From NCBI RefSeq assembly GCF_963664415.1, contig NZ_OY761443.1, positions 372,001 through 436,000 on the forward strand: a stretch of 64,000 bases of DNA, in the 5' to 3' direction. The position numbers were made by a program, and so were the translations under genes. This document shows, piece after piece, positions 45,844 to 53,706 of the stretch. Numbering within the stretch: the first letter of the stretch is position 1; the number at the start of each line of letters is the position of its first letter. The stretch comes from an uncultured Desulfobacter sp. (GTDB lineage: Bacteria > Desulfobacterota > Desulfobacteria > Desulfobacterales > Desulfobacteraceae). A model generated the notes under the pieces. That model was not told the origin of the DNA, did not search any database, and was given only the letters and a program-made list of their open reading frames with translations.

Positions 45844-45948
45844 ATGGCTAAAAAACGCAAGCCCATGCACGATGGCGACATTAAATTTTTGGCCCTACGT
45901 GAGGCCTACCATAAAGCACTGGCCAAGCGCCAAGATAAAAGGAAATAA
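45844..45948 (+). CDS. 34-residue basic peptide
   Basis: ATG two bases after the previous stop; MAKKRKPMHDGDIKFLALRE then AYHKALAKRQDKRK, stop, and five bases to the protease start. The tight packing supports translation. Very basic ends may bind nucleic acid. No family recognised. Confidence 0.5.
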   Translation: MAKKRKPMHDGDIKFLALREAYHKALAKRQDKRK

Positions 45949-45953
45949 ATACC

Positions 45954-47168
45954 ATGACAGAATTTAAGATTGAGCGTGGAGATATCCACCTGAGACCCCT
46001 TGCACTGCGCGAGGCATCATTACTTGACGGCCTGTACGGAACGGTACTGGCCGATACCAAACAAAGAACTGTGGCCATTAGCGGCGCGCTTACGACTGGT
46101 GCGTATAAAGCCATCCGCCAATCCCTTGAGGCTATGACCGGCGACGCCCCAATAACCATCAGCCTCAACAGCCCCGGCGGTTATGTCACAGGGTTGTATG
46201 ATCTGTGTGACTATATCCAGTCGCGGTCTAATGTGACCTGCTTGGTAGAAGGCGTGGCCTGCTCCGCAGCGTATGCTATTGCCGCCTCATGCAGTGAAAT
46301 ACTCATTGGCCGATCAGCTACCCTTGGCTCGATAGGGGTCGTGGCAATGCACGTGGATCAGACGGGCTTGGACGCCAAGCTTGGATTGAAATTTACGCCT
46401 GTCTTTGCTGGCGGTCAGAAGGTCAACGGCAACCCGCATTTACCATTGAGCCCACAGGCCTATGCAAATCTCAAAGCCGATGTGGACCAGGAATACAATA
46501 ACTTGTGTTCTACCGTCGCGGCGGGCAGAGGAATGGCCGCACGCGCAATAAAAAACACTCAGGCTGCCACATACCTTGGCGAGAAAGCCGTAGCGGCCGG
46601 TCTGGCAGATCAGGTGGTAAGCTTTCCGTATACCCCCGGCGCTGACAGCAACGGGCCGCAACGGGCCGCAGCCACCAGCAACGGGCCCAAGGACTTTATG
46701 GCCGCCTGGAAAGCAATCAAAGCAAGTGAGGGCTGCGACGCCCGGACGGCCATGAGTAAAGCCGCACGGCAGTATCCTGGTTTATATGAGGCTCATGCCG
46801 CCGGAGTAACTACCAAGGCATTCAGTGTGACCACACAGCCCGAATCATTTACTGCAGCATGGAAAGCAATCAAAGCCGAGGACAATTGCGACGCCCGCAC
46901 AGCCATGAGTAAAGCAGCCCGGCAATACCCGGCGCTCTACGAAGCCCATGCAAGCGGCCAGTCAGAACGACCGACGCCCCGCGACCTGCCGCGACCGACG
47001 CCCCGCGACCTGCCGCGACCGGGGCTCAAGGACCTACCGCACGATGATCAGGTAAAAGCATGTGTGGCTATGATCCAGGCAGACGACAGCATGGCCACAT
47101 GGTCTAAAGTCAACCAGATCGGCGGGATACCACTGGTTAAAGACGTGGCGCGTGTTTTAAGGCAGTAA
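45954..47168 (+). CDS. S49-family phage head-protease-like protein with repeats
   Basis: 404 residues. The N-terminal ClpP/SppA-fold protease domain carries ISLNSPGGYVTGL, the nucleophile Ser104 (GVACSAAYAIAA), GSIGVVAMHVD and Lys156 (FAGGQKVNGN). This is like lambda gpC. The C-terminal part has two 38-residue repeats (about 246-283 and 297-334) sharing AAWKAIKA and CDARTAMSKAARQYP, then a 9-residue tandem (PTPRDLPR units). In lambda the region after the protease acts as scaffold. Without a capsid gene here, it may act on helper capsids. Confidence 0.78.
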   Translation: MTEFKIERGDIHLRPLALREASLLDGLYGTVLADTKQRTVAISGALTTGAYKAIRQSLEAMTGDAPITISLNSPGGYVTGLYDLCDYIQSRSNVTCLVEGVACSAAYAIAASCSEILIGRSATLGSIGVVAMHVDQTGLDAKLGLKFTPVFAGGQKVNGNPHLPLSPQAYANLKADVDQEYNNLCSTVAAGRGMAARAIKNTQAATYLGEKAVAAGLADQVVSFPYTPGADSNGPQRAAATSNGPKDFMAAWKAIKASEGCDARTAMSKAARQYPGLYEAHAAGVTTKAFSVTTQPESFTAAWKAIKAEDNCDARTAMSKAARQYPALYEAHASGQSERPTPRDLPRPTPRDLPRPGLKDLPHDDQVKACVAMIQADDSMATWSKVNQIGGIPLVKDVARVLRQ

Positions 47169-47211
47169 TATCTCCCAACCGCCCGATATCTGCCCGACAC
47201 GGGCGGTCTGT

Positions 47212-47270
47212 AAGCCTACAGTTAAGCCAGGAGCCATCCTTCCCTGGTTGACACTGTGGGCTTTTATTTT
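47212..47270 (+). terminator. terminator after the S49 protease gene
   Basis: AAGCCTACAGTTAAGCCAGG pairs imperfectly with CCTGGTTGACACTGTGGGCT, followed by TTTTATTTTTG. Long hairpin with a T-rich tail closing the main island operon. Confidence 0.75.
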
Positions 47271-47378
47271 TGTCTCAGATCGGTTATTATATGCCAGATG
47301 GAGGGTTGTCATGTTGACTAACCTGTTCCAGTGATGATATTAAAAAAAACATAATGAACTAAGGAAAGGAGGTTGATC

Positions 47379-47546
47379 ATGGCGACACCTATTGCACCAA
47401 CCCCCGTTTTGAAGGGAAAAGAAGCGGTAGAATTCCAAAAACGTCTTGATGCGGACCTAAAACGCCCGGCAACATTTATTGAAACGCCAAAGCTTGAAAA
47501 AGGAAAAGCGCTGGTCAAACAATATGCCCTACGGCACAAGAAATAG
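47379..47546 (+). CDS. 55-residue antitoxin-like protein
   Basis: AAAGGAGG lies close to the ATG. Product MATPIAPTPVLKGKEAVEFQ, then KRLDADLKRPATFIETPKLE and a basic tail. The PTPVLKGKEAxxF start resembles short antitoxin-like proteins placed before GNAT genes. Its end overlaps the GNAT start by 23 bases, as in many toxin-antitoxin pairs. The role is inferred from this arrangement. Confidence 0.65.
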   Translation: MATPIAPTPVLKGKEAVEFQKRLDADLKRPATFIETPKLEKGKALVKQYALRHKK

Positions 47547-48090
47547 TATTGAAGAAAGCGGCTGGTTGTTCGCAAAGCTCAAGCACTTTGAGCATCTTAA
47601 AAACTTTGACTGCGGAAATGGCGATCTTAACGAATATTTCAAGAAAGACGCCATTTCCCACAGAGACTTCCTTTTAACCCAAACCTATGAATTCAGATCT
47701 AAAGAAATCGACATCCCCCTCCCTATTGGCCTCGCAAGTGTTTGCAATGATGCTGTTGACCGCAGAAAAGTAAAGGGTCTTGATTTCTTTAAAGACCTGC
47801 CACCAGAAAAACACTATCCATCATACCCAGCCGTAAAAATTGCCAGACTTGGCGTACACGTGGACTTTCACGGTAATAATTTTGGCACCTACATTGTGAA
47901 TTTGATAAAACGGATGTTTGTAACGGACAATAGAACCGGGTGCCGCCTGGTCACTGTTGACGCATACAATCAGGAAAAGGTTTTAAAATTTTACAGCCAC
48001 AATGATTTTCAGTTTTTTAGTGACAAAGACGAGAAAAAACAAACCAGGGCAATGTTTTTCGATTTAAAAAGAATTCGAGATAACTGTTAA
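47524..48090 (+). CDS. GNAT acetyltransferase, candidate toxin
   Basis: 188 residues from MPYGTRNSIEESGW. Toxin-type GNAT features: FDCGNGDLNEYFKKDAISH near the N terminus, PAVKIARLGVHVDFHGNNFG (acetyl-CoA pyrophosphate loop), VDAYNQEKVLKFYSHNDFQF. TacT/AtaT-like toxins with the CGxxxL start acetylate aminoacyl-tRNA. Paired with the overlapping 55-residue gene at the right end of the island, where it could stabilise the element. Confidence 0.72.
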   Translation: MPYGTRNSIEESGWLFAKLKHFEHLKNFDCGNGDLNEYFKKDAISHRDFLLTQTYEFRSKEIDIPLPIGLASVCNDAVDRRKVKGLDFFKDLPPEKHYPSYPAVKIARLGVHVDFHGNNFGTYIVNLIKRMFVTDNRTGCRLVTVDAYNQEKVLKFYSHNDFQFFSDKDEKKQTRAMFFDLKRIRDNC

Positions 48091-48235
48091 TTTCATCCCC
48101 GCTGTGGGCCGGGGTTTATCCGGTAAAAAACATGGTGCACTCGACATCAATTTTCAAATATGGAAACCCGCGTGAATAAAAGGTTTCAATGCGATTTTGA
48201 CCCCCTAAAAAGGACCAATATTTTGCCATATAAGA

Positions 48236-48279
48236 AACGGCCCCCATTCGCAGGTGGCGCAATCACCTTGGGGGCCGTT
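48236..48279. terminator. strong GC-rich hairpin near the right island end
   Basis: AACGGCCCCCA (48236-48246) pairs with TTGGGGGCCGTT (48268-48279). A shorter GGGTACG/CGTACCC hairpin follows. No T-tract on the plus strand. It may terminate the GNAT transcript or insulate the island end. The rest of 48091-48484 holds no gene. Confidence 0.5.
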
Positions 48280-48407
48280 ATGACCATGGGGTACGACTGC
48301 CGTACCCTCACATTAAAAGATAACATGCTGTAACGCATGGGGTCAACATAACCGGCAGCCGGGGGTTTAATACTTTAAAAATCGAAGCATTCAGCCAAAA
48401 ATCTAAA

Positions 48408-48427
48408 GCATGCTATTTGCATGCTGA
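48408..48427. repeat. terminal dyad repeat, right copy
   Basis: GCATGCTATTTGCATGCTGA, identical to 38772-38791 and in the same orientation, 57 bases inside the right att. Confidence 0.6.
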
Positions 48428-48484
48428 GACAAACGGCCAATAAAAAAAGGAGCGCCGCAATCAGGCTAACTCCTTGTTTTTACT

Positions 48485-48571
48485 TGGTACCTGGGACGAG
48501 AATTGAACTCGTACACCCTTGCGGGCGAGGGATTTTAAGTCCCTTGCGTCTACCAGTTCCGCCACCCAGGC
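48485..48571 (-). tRNA. tRNA-Leu (anticodon UAA)
   Basis: 87 bases on the minus strand. Acceptor GCCTGGG pairs with CCCAGGT, then A and an encoded CCA at 48487-48485. D arm GGCGGAACTGGTAGACGC; anticodon arm GGGACTTAAAATCCC with anticodon TAA; a class II long variable arm (CGCCCGCAAGGGTG) and T arm GAGTTCAATTCTC. The variable arm confirms leucine type. Its 3' part is the right attachment site of the island; the element leaves an intact gene. Confidence 0.95.
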
Positions 48572-48750
48572 ATTTAATAATGTGAAAAATATATTATTGC
48601 GCGTGGATTTGCAAGCCTAAATCCACAGTTCTTCCTTGACACTTAATCATTCTGTATGTTTTAAGCTATTCGATGCGGCGTTTGGAAAGGCACATATAGT
48701 TTTATCTGAAAGCCACACTAAGCCGATGAATTACTTTTATAATTTATTTT

Positions 48751-48785
48751 GGGCTGAGCCTGGGTATCAAGACGCCAGGTCAACC
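48751..48785. repeat. partial dispersed repeat, R5
   Basis: GGGCTGAGCCTGGGTATCAA and GACGCCAGGTCAACC match one arm and the inner stem of R1 read on the other strand. It sits immediately before the FmdE-like start codon. Confidence 0.45.
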
Positions 48786-48786
48786 T

Positions 48787-49431
48787 ATGTCTGATATAAA
48801 GGATTTTTTTATGCCGAAATTGCCAATGGATAGACAAAATTTGTTTCAGAAATGCGTTGAATTTCATGGACATTTGTGTCCAGGGCTTGCATTCGGGTTC
48901 CAGGCGGCGATGGCCGGCATGGATTTTATTTCAGAAAACCGGGCTCAGGACGAAGAAATTGTGGCTATTGTTGAAACAGATGCCTGCGGAACGGATGCGA
49001 TCCAAGTCATTACAGGGTGCACTTTTGGCAAGGGCAATTTCATTTTCAAAAATTACGGAAAAACAGCATTTACCTTTGTGAGCAGAAATTCAGGCAAGGG
49101 TGTTCGCATTGCAAAGAAATACGACCCAGGACCACTTTTGGGTGCCAGACATCAGGAATTGATACAGTTGATAAGGAAAAATAAAGCCAACGAAACGGAT
49201 CATGACGAATTCTGGAAGCTTCACAGGATAAAGGCCATGGAAATTCTTGAACAGGCGCCAGAACACCTTTTCACCATCATCGGGATAACGGTGCCCATGC
49301 CTTCCAAAGCAAAGATAGAACCATCGCATCAGTGTGACAGGTGCAAAGAACCTACCATGGCCTCCAAACTAACCCAAATCGACAACTGTTTTTTTTGCCG
49401 AGGCTGTATGGCAGACATGAATCTGCAATAG
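48787..49431 (+). CDS. FmdE-family protein with zinc ribbon
   Basis: 214 residues. The FmdE domain has CVEFHGHLCPGLAFGFQAAM (Cys/His cluster) and ETDACGTDAIQVITGCTFGK. A C-terminal zinc ribbon has CDRCKEP...CFFCRGC. The family is named for a subunit co-occurring with formylmethanofuran dehydrogenase, but in sulfate reducers these proteins stand alone and probably bind metals or molybdopterin-related centres. No Fmd subunits are nearby. A TTGACA-N17-TTTTAA promoter candidate lies at about 48636-48664. Confidence 0.85.
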   Translation: MSDIKDFFMPKLPMDRQNLFQKCVEFHGHLCPGLAFGFQAAMAGMDFISENRAQDEEIVAIVETDACGTDAIQVITGCTFGKGNFIFKNYGKTAFTFVSRNSGKGVRIAKKYDPGPLLGARHQELIQLIRKNKANETDHDEFWKLHRIKAMEILEQAPEHLFTIIGITVPMPSKAKIEPSHQCDRCKEPTMASKLTQIDNCFFCRGCMADMNLQ

Positions 49432-49468
49432 GCCTTAATTCCTAATTTACTTAAGGGCAATTTTTCCG

Positions 49469-52400
49469 ATGCAGCGGGCCATCAATTCCATTTTTTTTGA
49501 TAAGCGGGATTACAAACTCATTGAGATTGTAGACTCAGTGTATAGCGAACCCAAAACGCTGGGGTATACGGGCAAGCTACTATATCCTTATTTTCATCCG
49601 TTAGGGATCAAGGAACTTGCAGAATCCAGGGGACTTCGGGCTGCATATTCAATTATCAATCTCATGGAATCCATTAAAAGCGGTGATATCACAAGCCGCC
49701 TTAAAGCACTGAAAGGCCTTAAGGATGATATTTTAGACACTGTTGGCGGTTCTATACCCAAAAATACATCCAGGGTACTGATGCAGATCATGAAAGACCT
49801 AGTTCGGGCCAAAGGCCAGCCTGAACTTCAGCTTAGGCTGGCCCACGATTTCAGAATTGCAGCATTTGGCAAACCCAGGGTTATCCGACATCTGCTTGAC
49901 CACTACCATTTGCTTGAAATGCCCGAAGAGTGGAATCAGATCACATTTGACGACCACGTCCATGATGCCAACACCTCGGGCAGGAAAAGTGCCACACATC
50001 TGATTCTGGATGCCTGGATCAAAGGCATTCGAAGATTGCGTGTGATCTACTATCACTATATTGAACCCAAATGGGCGCTGGAACTGATTGAAGCGGCCAA
50101 AATTATGGAAATTGATCTGAGAATCGGGATTGAATTCTGGCCCATCCACCGGGACAGATATATCTCTCTTATCTGGGTTTCCAGAGGCCTGCCCAGCATT
50201 GAATCTTTTTTAAGTTTTCTTGCCCAACCCACGGTGATTCAGTTCATGGAACAGGGCAAATCCCTTGTCAAGTTCCAGGAAAATTATCTTTATCTTTTGC
50301 TGGACAGCTTCAATGAATCAGGACGTATGGCTTTGTCCCGGGATCTTGGGTTTACCATACCGCCTGTGGCGGCTGAACATTTTCTCGATTTTGTCGGACC
50401 TGGTCAAGCAAGCTTTCAATACCTTGGTGAATTCATCCACTCAAAAGCCCTTGAAGCCATACAAGCAGAAATTTCACGTCTAAAACTAAAAAAGGAAGGG
50501 GTCGCTCCGGAAGCCCAGGCACATTTAAGCCGTCTATCCAAAACCAGGAATGATTTCACGGCCAATGATATTCTTGAGCAATACCTTGATGCAGAGCACT
50601 TTTTCAGCGGACTATACGATTATGTTAAAGATAAAGGGAATGATGCCCCACCAAGGCTTTGTGTTGAATTTTGCATGCTTTTGGACCAGATAGACGATCT
50701 CCTTGATGATTTTCGAATTACCCTTAACCTTGACAGGCTCATGCCTGAGGATGTGCTTGAACTGTTATATGAAAGCACCGGCAGAATCGCCAGAATCGAA
50801 ATTATTAATCTAAAAAAATACAATCCTTTGGACAATAAAACCATGCTGCTTGTCAACGAACTGCAGGCAGCCATCAATCAGGGAAGTATTTTAAAATTAA
50901 AGCGCATTATTTCAAAAATTATCGCAGATGTACAAAAACATGATGCAGATCAAAAACAAGATCGACTCAAAGCTTTGTCGGTGATCCTCAACGACATTAA
51001 TGAATTCAAGCATATGTTTGATGCACGGCCCATCAGATTAAGAATAGGCTCTGACTCCACAGGTAAGCCTGGGCATTACGGTATGGGATTTGCTGTGATT
51101 GACACCCTGCCCTTCAGGGTTCGCCAAAAAATCAGAAAAAAGGACTGCGACAGACTACGACTTCCTGTCGATGTGAAAACCAGTTTGTGCACCATCACAA
51201 CACCCCCCGAGTATATTTCCGATGCGATGGCCTGGATACCTGGAATACGCCTATTATTATCCAGCAGAAAAAAAAAGTGGATATCTGATTTTTTTTTGAT
51301 TCACCCGGCTTCCAAAGGAAACCTGGTTACCCTTGGACGATCAGCTTTGGTGGGACAAAAAGATAATTATTTAAAAGGATTTCATAACGCTCCCAAATCT
51401 GAAAAATCTTTTAAATACCTTAATAGTAAGCTTAAAAATTTTTTAAAAGTCTTTACAGGATTTATTCCGGCCCAGCTTTGCTTCATGCTAACAAAAGACT
51501 GGTGGCTTCTGTCCTATTTTGGCGCATTGATCTGGTTTGGAATAACGGGCATAAGAAATGTAATTCAATCGGTAATCGGTGGCGGTGGTATCAGAAGGGC
51601 ATCCCGTTTAAAATGGAATGACTATGTCAGTTGGGACAGGCTTGCCGATTCTCTTTTATTCACAGGGTTTTCAGTCCCATTGCTGGATTATCTGGTTAAA
51701 ACTTTGCTTTTGGACAACACCCTGGGAATTACCATAGATAACGGTCCTGTGATGCTTTATGCCGTCATGGGCCTTGCCAACGGGATCTATCTTTCCACAC
51801 ATAATTTTTTCAGGGGACTGCCCAAAGGAGCTGTGGCCGGTAATTTCTTCAGGAGCATTCTTTCCATTCCTGTTGCCGTTGTGCTCAGTGCAGGAATAGG
51901 TGCAGGCTTAGGCTTTTTAAACGTCCCCAATATTAACGGAATTCTCCAGAAATGGGCGGCCATCATTTCAAAAGGGGCCTCTGATATTGTAGCCGGATTC
52001 ATTGAAGCGGCGGCGGACCGATCTGTTTACACTCGTCTTCGAAAACAAAATATTCGTAAAAAAATATCAGAGCTGTTTGAAATTTACTCTAAACTGATCA
52101 TGCTGTTTCCTGAAACAGAAGAACTAAATATTTTAGAAAATTCAGATATACTTTTGGATAACAAGAACTCGGAAGTCCGGGATCTTGCGACGCTGATCAT
52201 CATTAACTCCCTGGATCTGTTTTATTTCTGGATGTATCTGCCCCGGGCCCAGAGTTCATTAATCCACGAGGTGTCTGACATGACACCGGAAGAAAAGGCA
52301 ATATTCTTCCAGGCCCAGAACATGCTGCGTCACGAGCATCATATCAGCAGATTGTTTGTGGATGGAATTCTTGGTAAAAATTTTTCTCGGCCGCTCTCCT

Positions 52401-52495
52401 TTTATCTTATTTTATACCCCGCTTATCTCAGGGGTATTGAAAAAGTAAAGGCATCCATCCTGCAAGAAAAATCCGATGAGCGACCATATTCATAA
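49469..52495 (+). CDS. 1008-residue membrane protein with a PHP-like segment, unknown function
   Basis: Large uncharacterised protein. Residues 1-480 are soluble and mostly helical. Around 160-230 a stretch (FDDHVHDANTSGRKSATHLI, later IDLRIGIEFWPIHRDRY) resembles PHP-phosphoesterase His/Glu motifs, though the match is partial. From about 650 to 850 there are several hydrophobic helices (WLLSYFGALIWFGITGIRNV, IPVAVVLSAGIGAGLGFLNV), then a helical C-terminal domain. No complete known family fits. Between FmdE and a 144-residue hypothetical gene, with no obvious operon partner. Confidence 0.7.
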   Translation: MQRAINSIFFDKRDYKLIEIVDSVYSEPKTLGYTGKLLYPYFHPLGIKELAESRGLRAAYSIINLMESIKSGDITSRLKALKGLKDDILDTVGGSIPKNTSRVLMQIMKDLVRAKGQPELQLRLAHDFRIAAFGKPRVIRHLLDHYHLLEMPEEWNQITFDDHVHDANTSGRKSATHLILDAWIKGIRRLRVIYYHYIEPKWALELIEAAKIMEIDLRIGIEFWPIHRDRYISLIWVSRGLPSIESFLSFLAQPTVIQFMEQGKSLVKFQENYLYLLLDSFNESGRMALSRDLGFTIPPVAAEHFLDFVGPGQASFQYLGEFIHSKALEAIQAEISRLKLKKEGVAPEAQAHLSRLSKTRNDFTANDILEQYLDAEHFFSGLYDYVKDKGNDAPPRLCVEFCMLLDQIDDLLDDFRITLNLDRLMPEDVLELLYESTGRIARIEIINLKKYNPLDNKTMLLVNELQAAINQGSILKLKRIISKIIADVQKHDADQKQDRLKALSVILNDINEFKHMFDARPIRLRIGSDSTGKPGHYGMGFAVIDTLPFRVRQKIRKKDCDRLRLPVDVKTSLCTITTPPEYISDAMAWIPGIRLLLSSRKKKWISDFFLIHPASKGNLVTLGRSALVGQKDNYLKGFHNAPKSEKSFKYLNSKLKNFLKVFTGFIPAQLCFMLTKDWWLLSYFGALIWFGITGIRNVIQSVIGGGGIRRASRLKWNDYVSWDRLADSLLFTGFSVPLLDYLVKTLLLDNTLGITIDNGPVMLYAVMGLANGIYLSTHNFFRGLPKGAVAGNFFRSILSIPVAVVLSAGIGAGLGFLNVPNINGILQKWAAIISKGASDIVAGFIEAAADRSVYTRLRKQNIRKKISELFEIYSKLIMLFPETEELNILENSDILLDNKNSEVRDLATLIIINSLDLFYFWMYLPRAQSSLIHEVSDMTPEEKAIFFQAQNMLRHEHHISRLFVDGILGKNFSRPLSFYLILYPAYLRGIEKVKASILQEKSDERPYS

Positions 52496-52583
52496 ACAGC
52501 TTTTTTTATCTTGTAAATAACGACCAAATTGTCATATAATACTTATTTCATAATAATGGCTTATTTATTTTAAGGATAAATCA

Positions 52584-53018
52584 ATGGCAAAAATGTTTTA
52601 TACCGGGAACAGGGAATCCAAGCTTCTTTCTAAGATAGAGTCTTCCAAAGAGCGGGAAAGAATAAAAACCATCAGTGCTATCCGGGACAACATTGATTCA
52701 TTCAGTAACAAAGTTTCCATGAAACTTATTGAGACCGGTCTCATTGAAACTGTTAGCAAATCCAGTGTGGAAAACCAGATTGTGCGTTGCCTGGATAAAC
52801 TGTGCCGGGCCGAGGATTTTGATATTGACTATGCTGTGGCCCCGTTCAGATCCCTGATTTCAAACCCCAATATTGCCAGCCTTTACCTAACCGCATTTGT
52901 GGTTGAGACATTGATCAACCACAAAGATGTTATTGATATCTACGGCAGCGACGATGATATTTATTTTTGCATTCAAAAAGAATTAACCGCTCTGATGGAA
53001 CGTGGCAGCGGGTATTGA
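52584..53018 (+). CDS. hypothetical protein, 144 residues
   Basis: AAGGATAAATCA precedes the ATG. All-helical soluble product (KLLSKIESSKERERIKTISA, LIETGLIETVSKSSVENQIV). No family recognised. It ends at a strong bidirectional terminator. Confidence 0.7.
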   Translation: MAKMFYTGNRESKLLSKIESSKERERIKTISAIRDNIDSFSNKVSMKLIETGLIETVSKSSVENQIVRCLDKLCRAEDFDIDYAVAPFRSLISNPNIASLYLTAFVVETLINHKDVIDIYGSDDDIYFCIQKELTALMERGSGY

Positions 53019-53046
53019 TTCTCCTGCCGATTTATTTAAATCTATA

Positions 53047-53096
53047 CAAGCCGCTTTTTTGAAAATTGTTATTTCAAAAAAAGCGGCTTGCTTTTT
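53047..53096. terminator. bidirectional terminator
   Basis: CAAGCCGCTTTTTTGAAA pairs with TTTCAAAAAAAGCGGCTTG and is followed by CTTTTT. It lies between the convergent 144-residue gene and ydbL-like gene and serves both strands. Confidence 0.88.
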
Positions 53097-53099
53097 ACC

Positions 53100-53465
53100 T
53101 TATTTTCTAACCCATGCACCAGCCTCGTTCTGGTAATAGTGGCCCTTTGTGCCGTTTGAAAAGAGCATGACGGCCCTTCTTCTTTGAACAACCTGAATGG
53201 ATTCTTTCGCCTTTATTGCAATCTGGGCGTAAGCGGCTTTCCGATCCTCATTTTCAGCCGAGACCACATCCTGTTTCTCTTTTTTTCCCGTAACAAAACC
53301 CAGATAACCGGTATTTGTTTCACCAATAATGCCTCTGTTTTTTAAGGCAATAATCTGTGGCAGACGCTGCTTCATGCGGTCTTGGATACCATCTGCAAAA
53401 GCTGAAAAACAAAAAACAAGAAATAGGGTAAGGGTCATAACAAAAAATGATTTAAAGGATTTCAT
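53100..53465 (-). CDS. ydbL: YdbL-family (DUF1318) periplasmic protein
   Basis: 121 residues with a signal peptide (VMTLTLFLVFCFSAFA) and the DUF1318 pattern: RMKQRLPQIIALKNRGIIGE, NTGYLGFV and a Glu/Lys-rich helix. It accompanies YdbH and YnbE in an inner-to-outer-membrane phospholipid transport system. Its start abuts the ynbE stop. Confidence 0.85.
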   Translation of the reverse strand: MKSFKSFFVMTLTLFLVFCFSAFADGIQDRMKQRLPQIIALKNRGIIGETNTGYLGFVTGKKEKQDVVSAENEDRKAAYAQIAIKAKESIQVVQRRRAVMLFSNGTKGHYYQNEAGAWVRK

Positions 53466-53692
53466 TATTCAGTTCCTCCTGTTTTAGACTGATTTCTTTC
53501 AAGTTTCTCCTGAGCAGCATCAATATCACCGAAGAAATCATCCAGGGCTTTGTCAACCTTGACGTTTACATCAATAGTAATATGAATGGGTTTGAATTCA
53601 ACCGGTTTGACTTCAATCTCATGACTGGTCCTGCAACCGGTCAGTGTCAAAAAAAGAATACTGACAACGACGGCCCCACATTGTCTTAGCAT
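53465..53692 (-). CDS. ynbE: YnbE-family lipoprotein
   Basis: 75 residues. The lipobox LTGC ends the signal sequence (VVVSILFLTLTGC). The mature part has PIHITIDVNVKVDKALDDFF, where a strand-forming segment can extend the YdbH beta-groove. In E. coli, YnbE multimers bridge YdbH to the outer membrane. Same gene order here. Confidence 0.85.
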   Translation of the reverse strand: MLRQCGAVVVSILFLTLTGCRTSHEIEVKPVEFKPIHITIDVNVKVDKALDDFFGDIDAAQEKLERNQSKTGGTE

Positions 53693-53706
53693 AGCAACCT
53701 CACTAT

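Larger units (their letters stand above)
38586..48544. mobile_element. 9.9-kb integrative element, phage-satellite-like, in tRNA-Leu
   Basis: Bounded by identical 60-base copies of the tRNA-Leu 3' half (38586-38645 and 48485-48544). Its plus-strand genes in order: integrase, hypothetical, AlpA-like, primase-polymerase/helicase, candidate origin, two small genes, Nu1-like TerS, HTH, coiled protein, 34-residue protein, S49 protease, and a TA-like GNAT pair. No large terminase, portal, major capsid, tail or lysis gene is seen. This gene set fits a satellite that relies on a helper phage. GC content and codon use rise inside it relative to the flanks. Confidence 0.82.
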
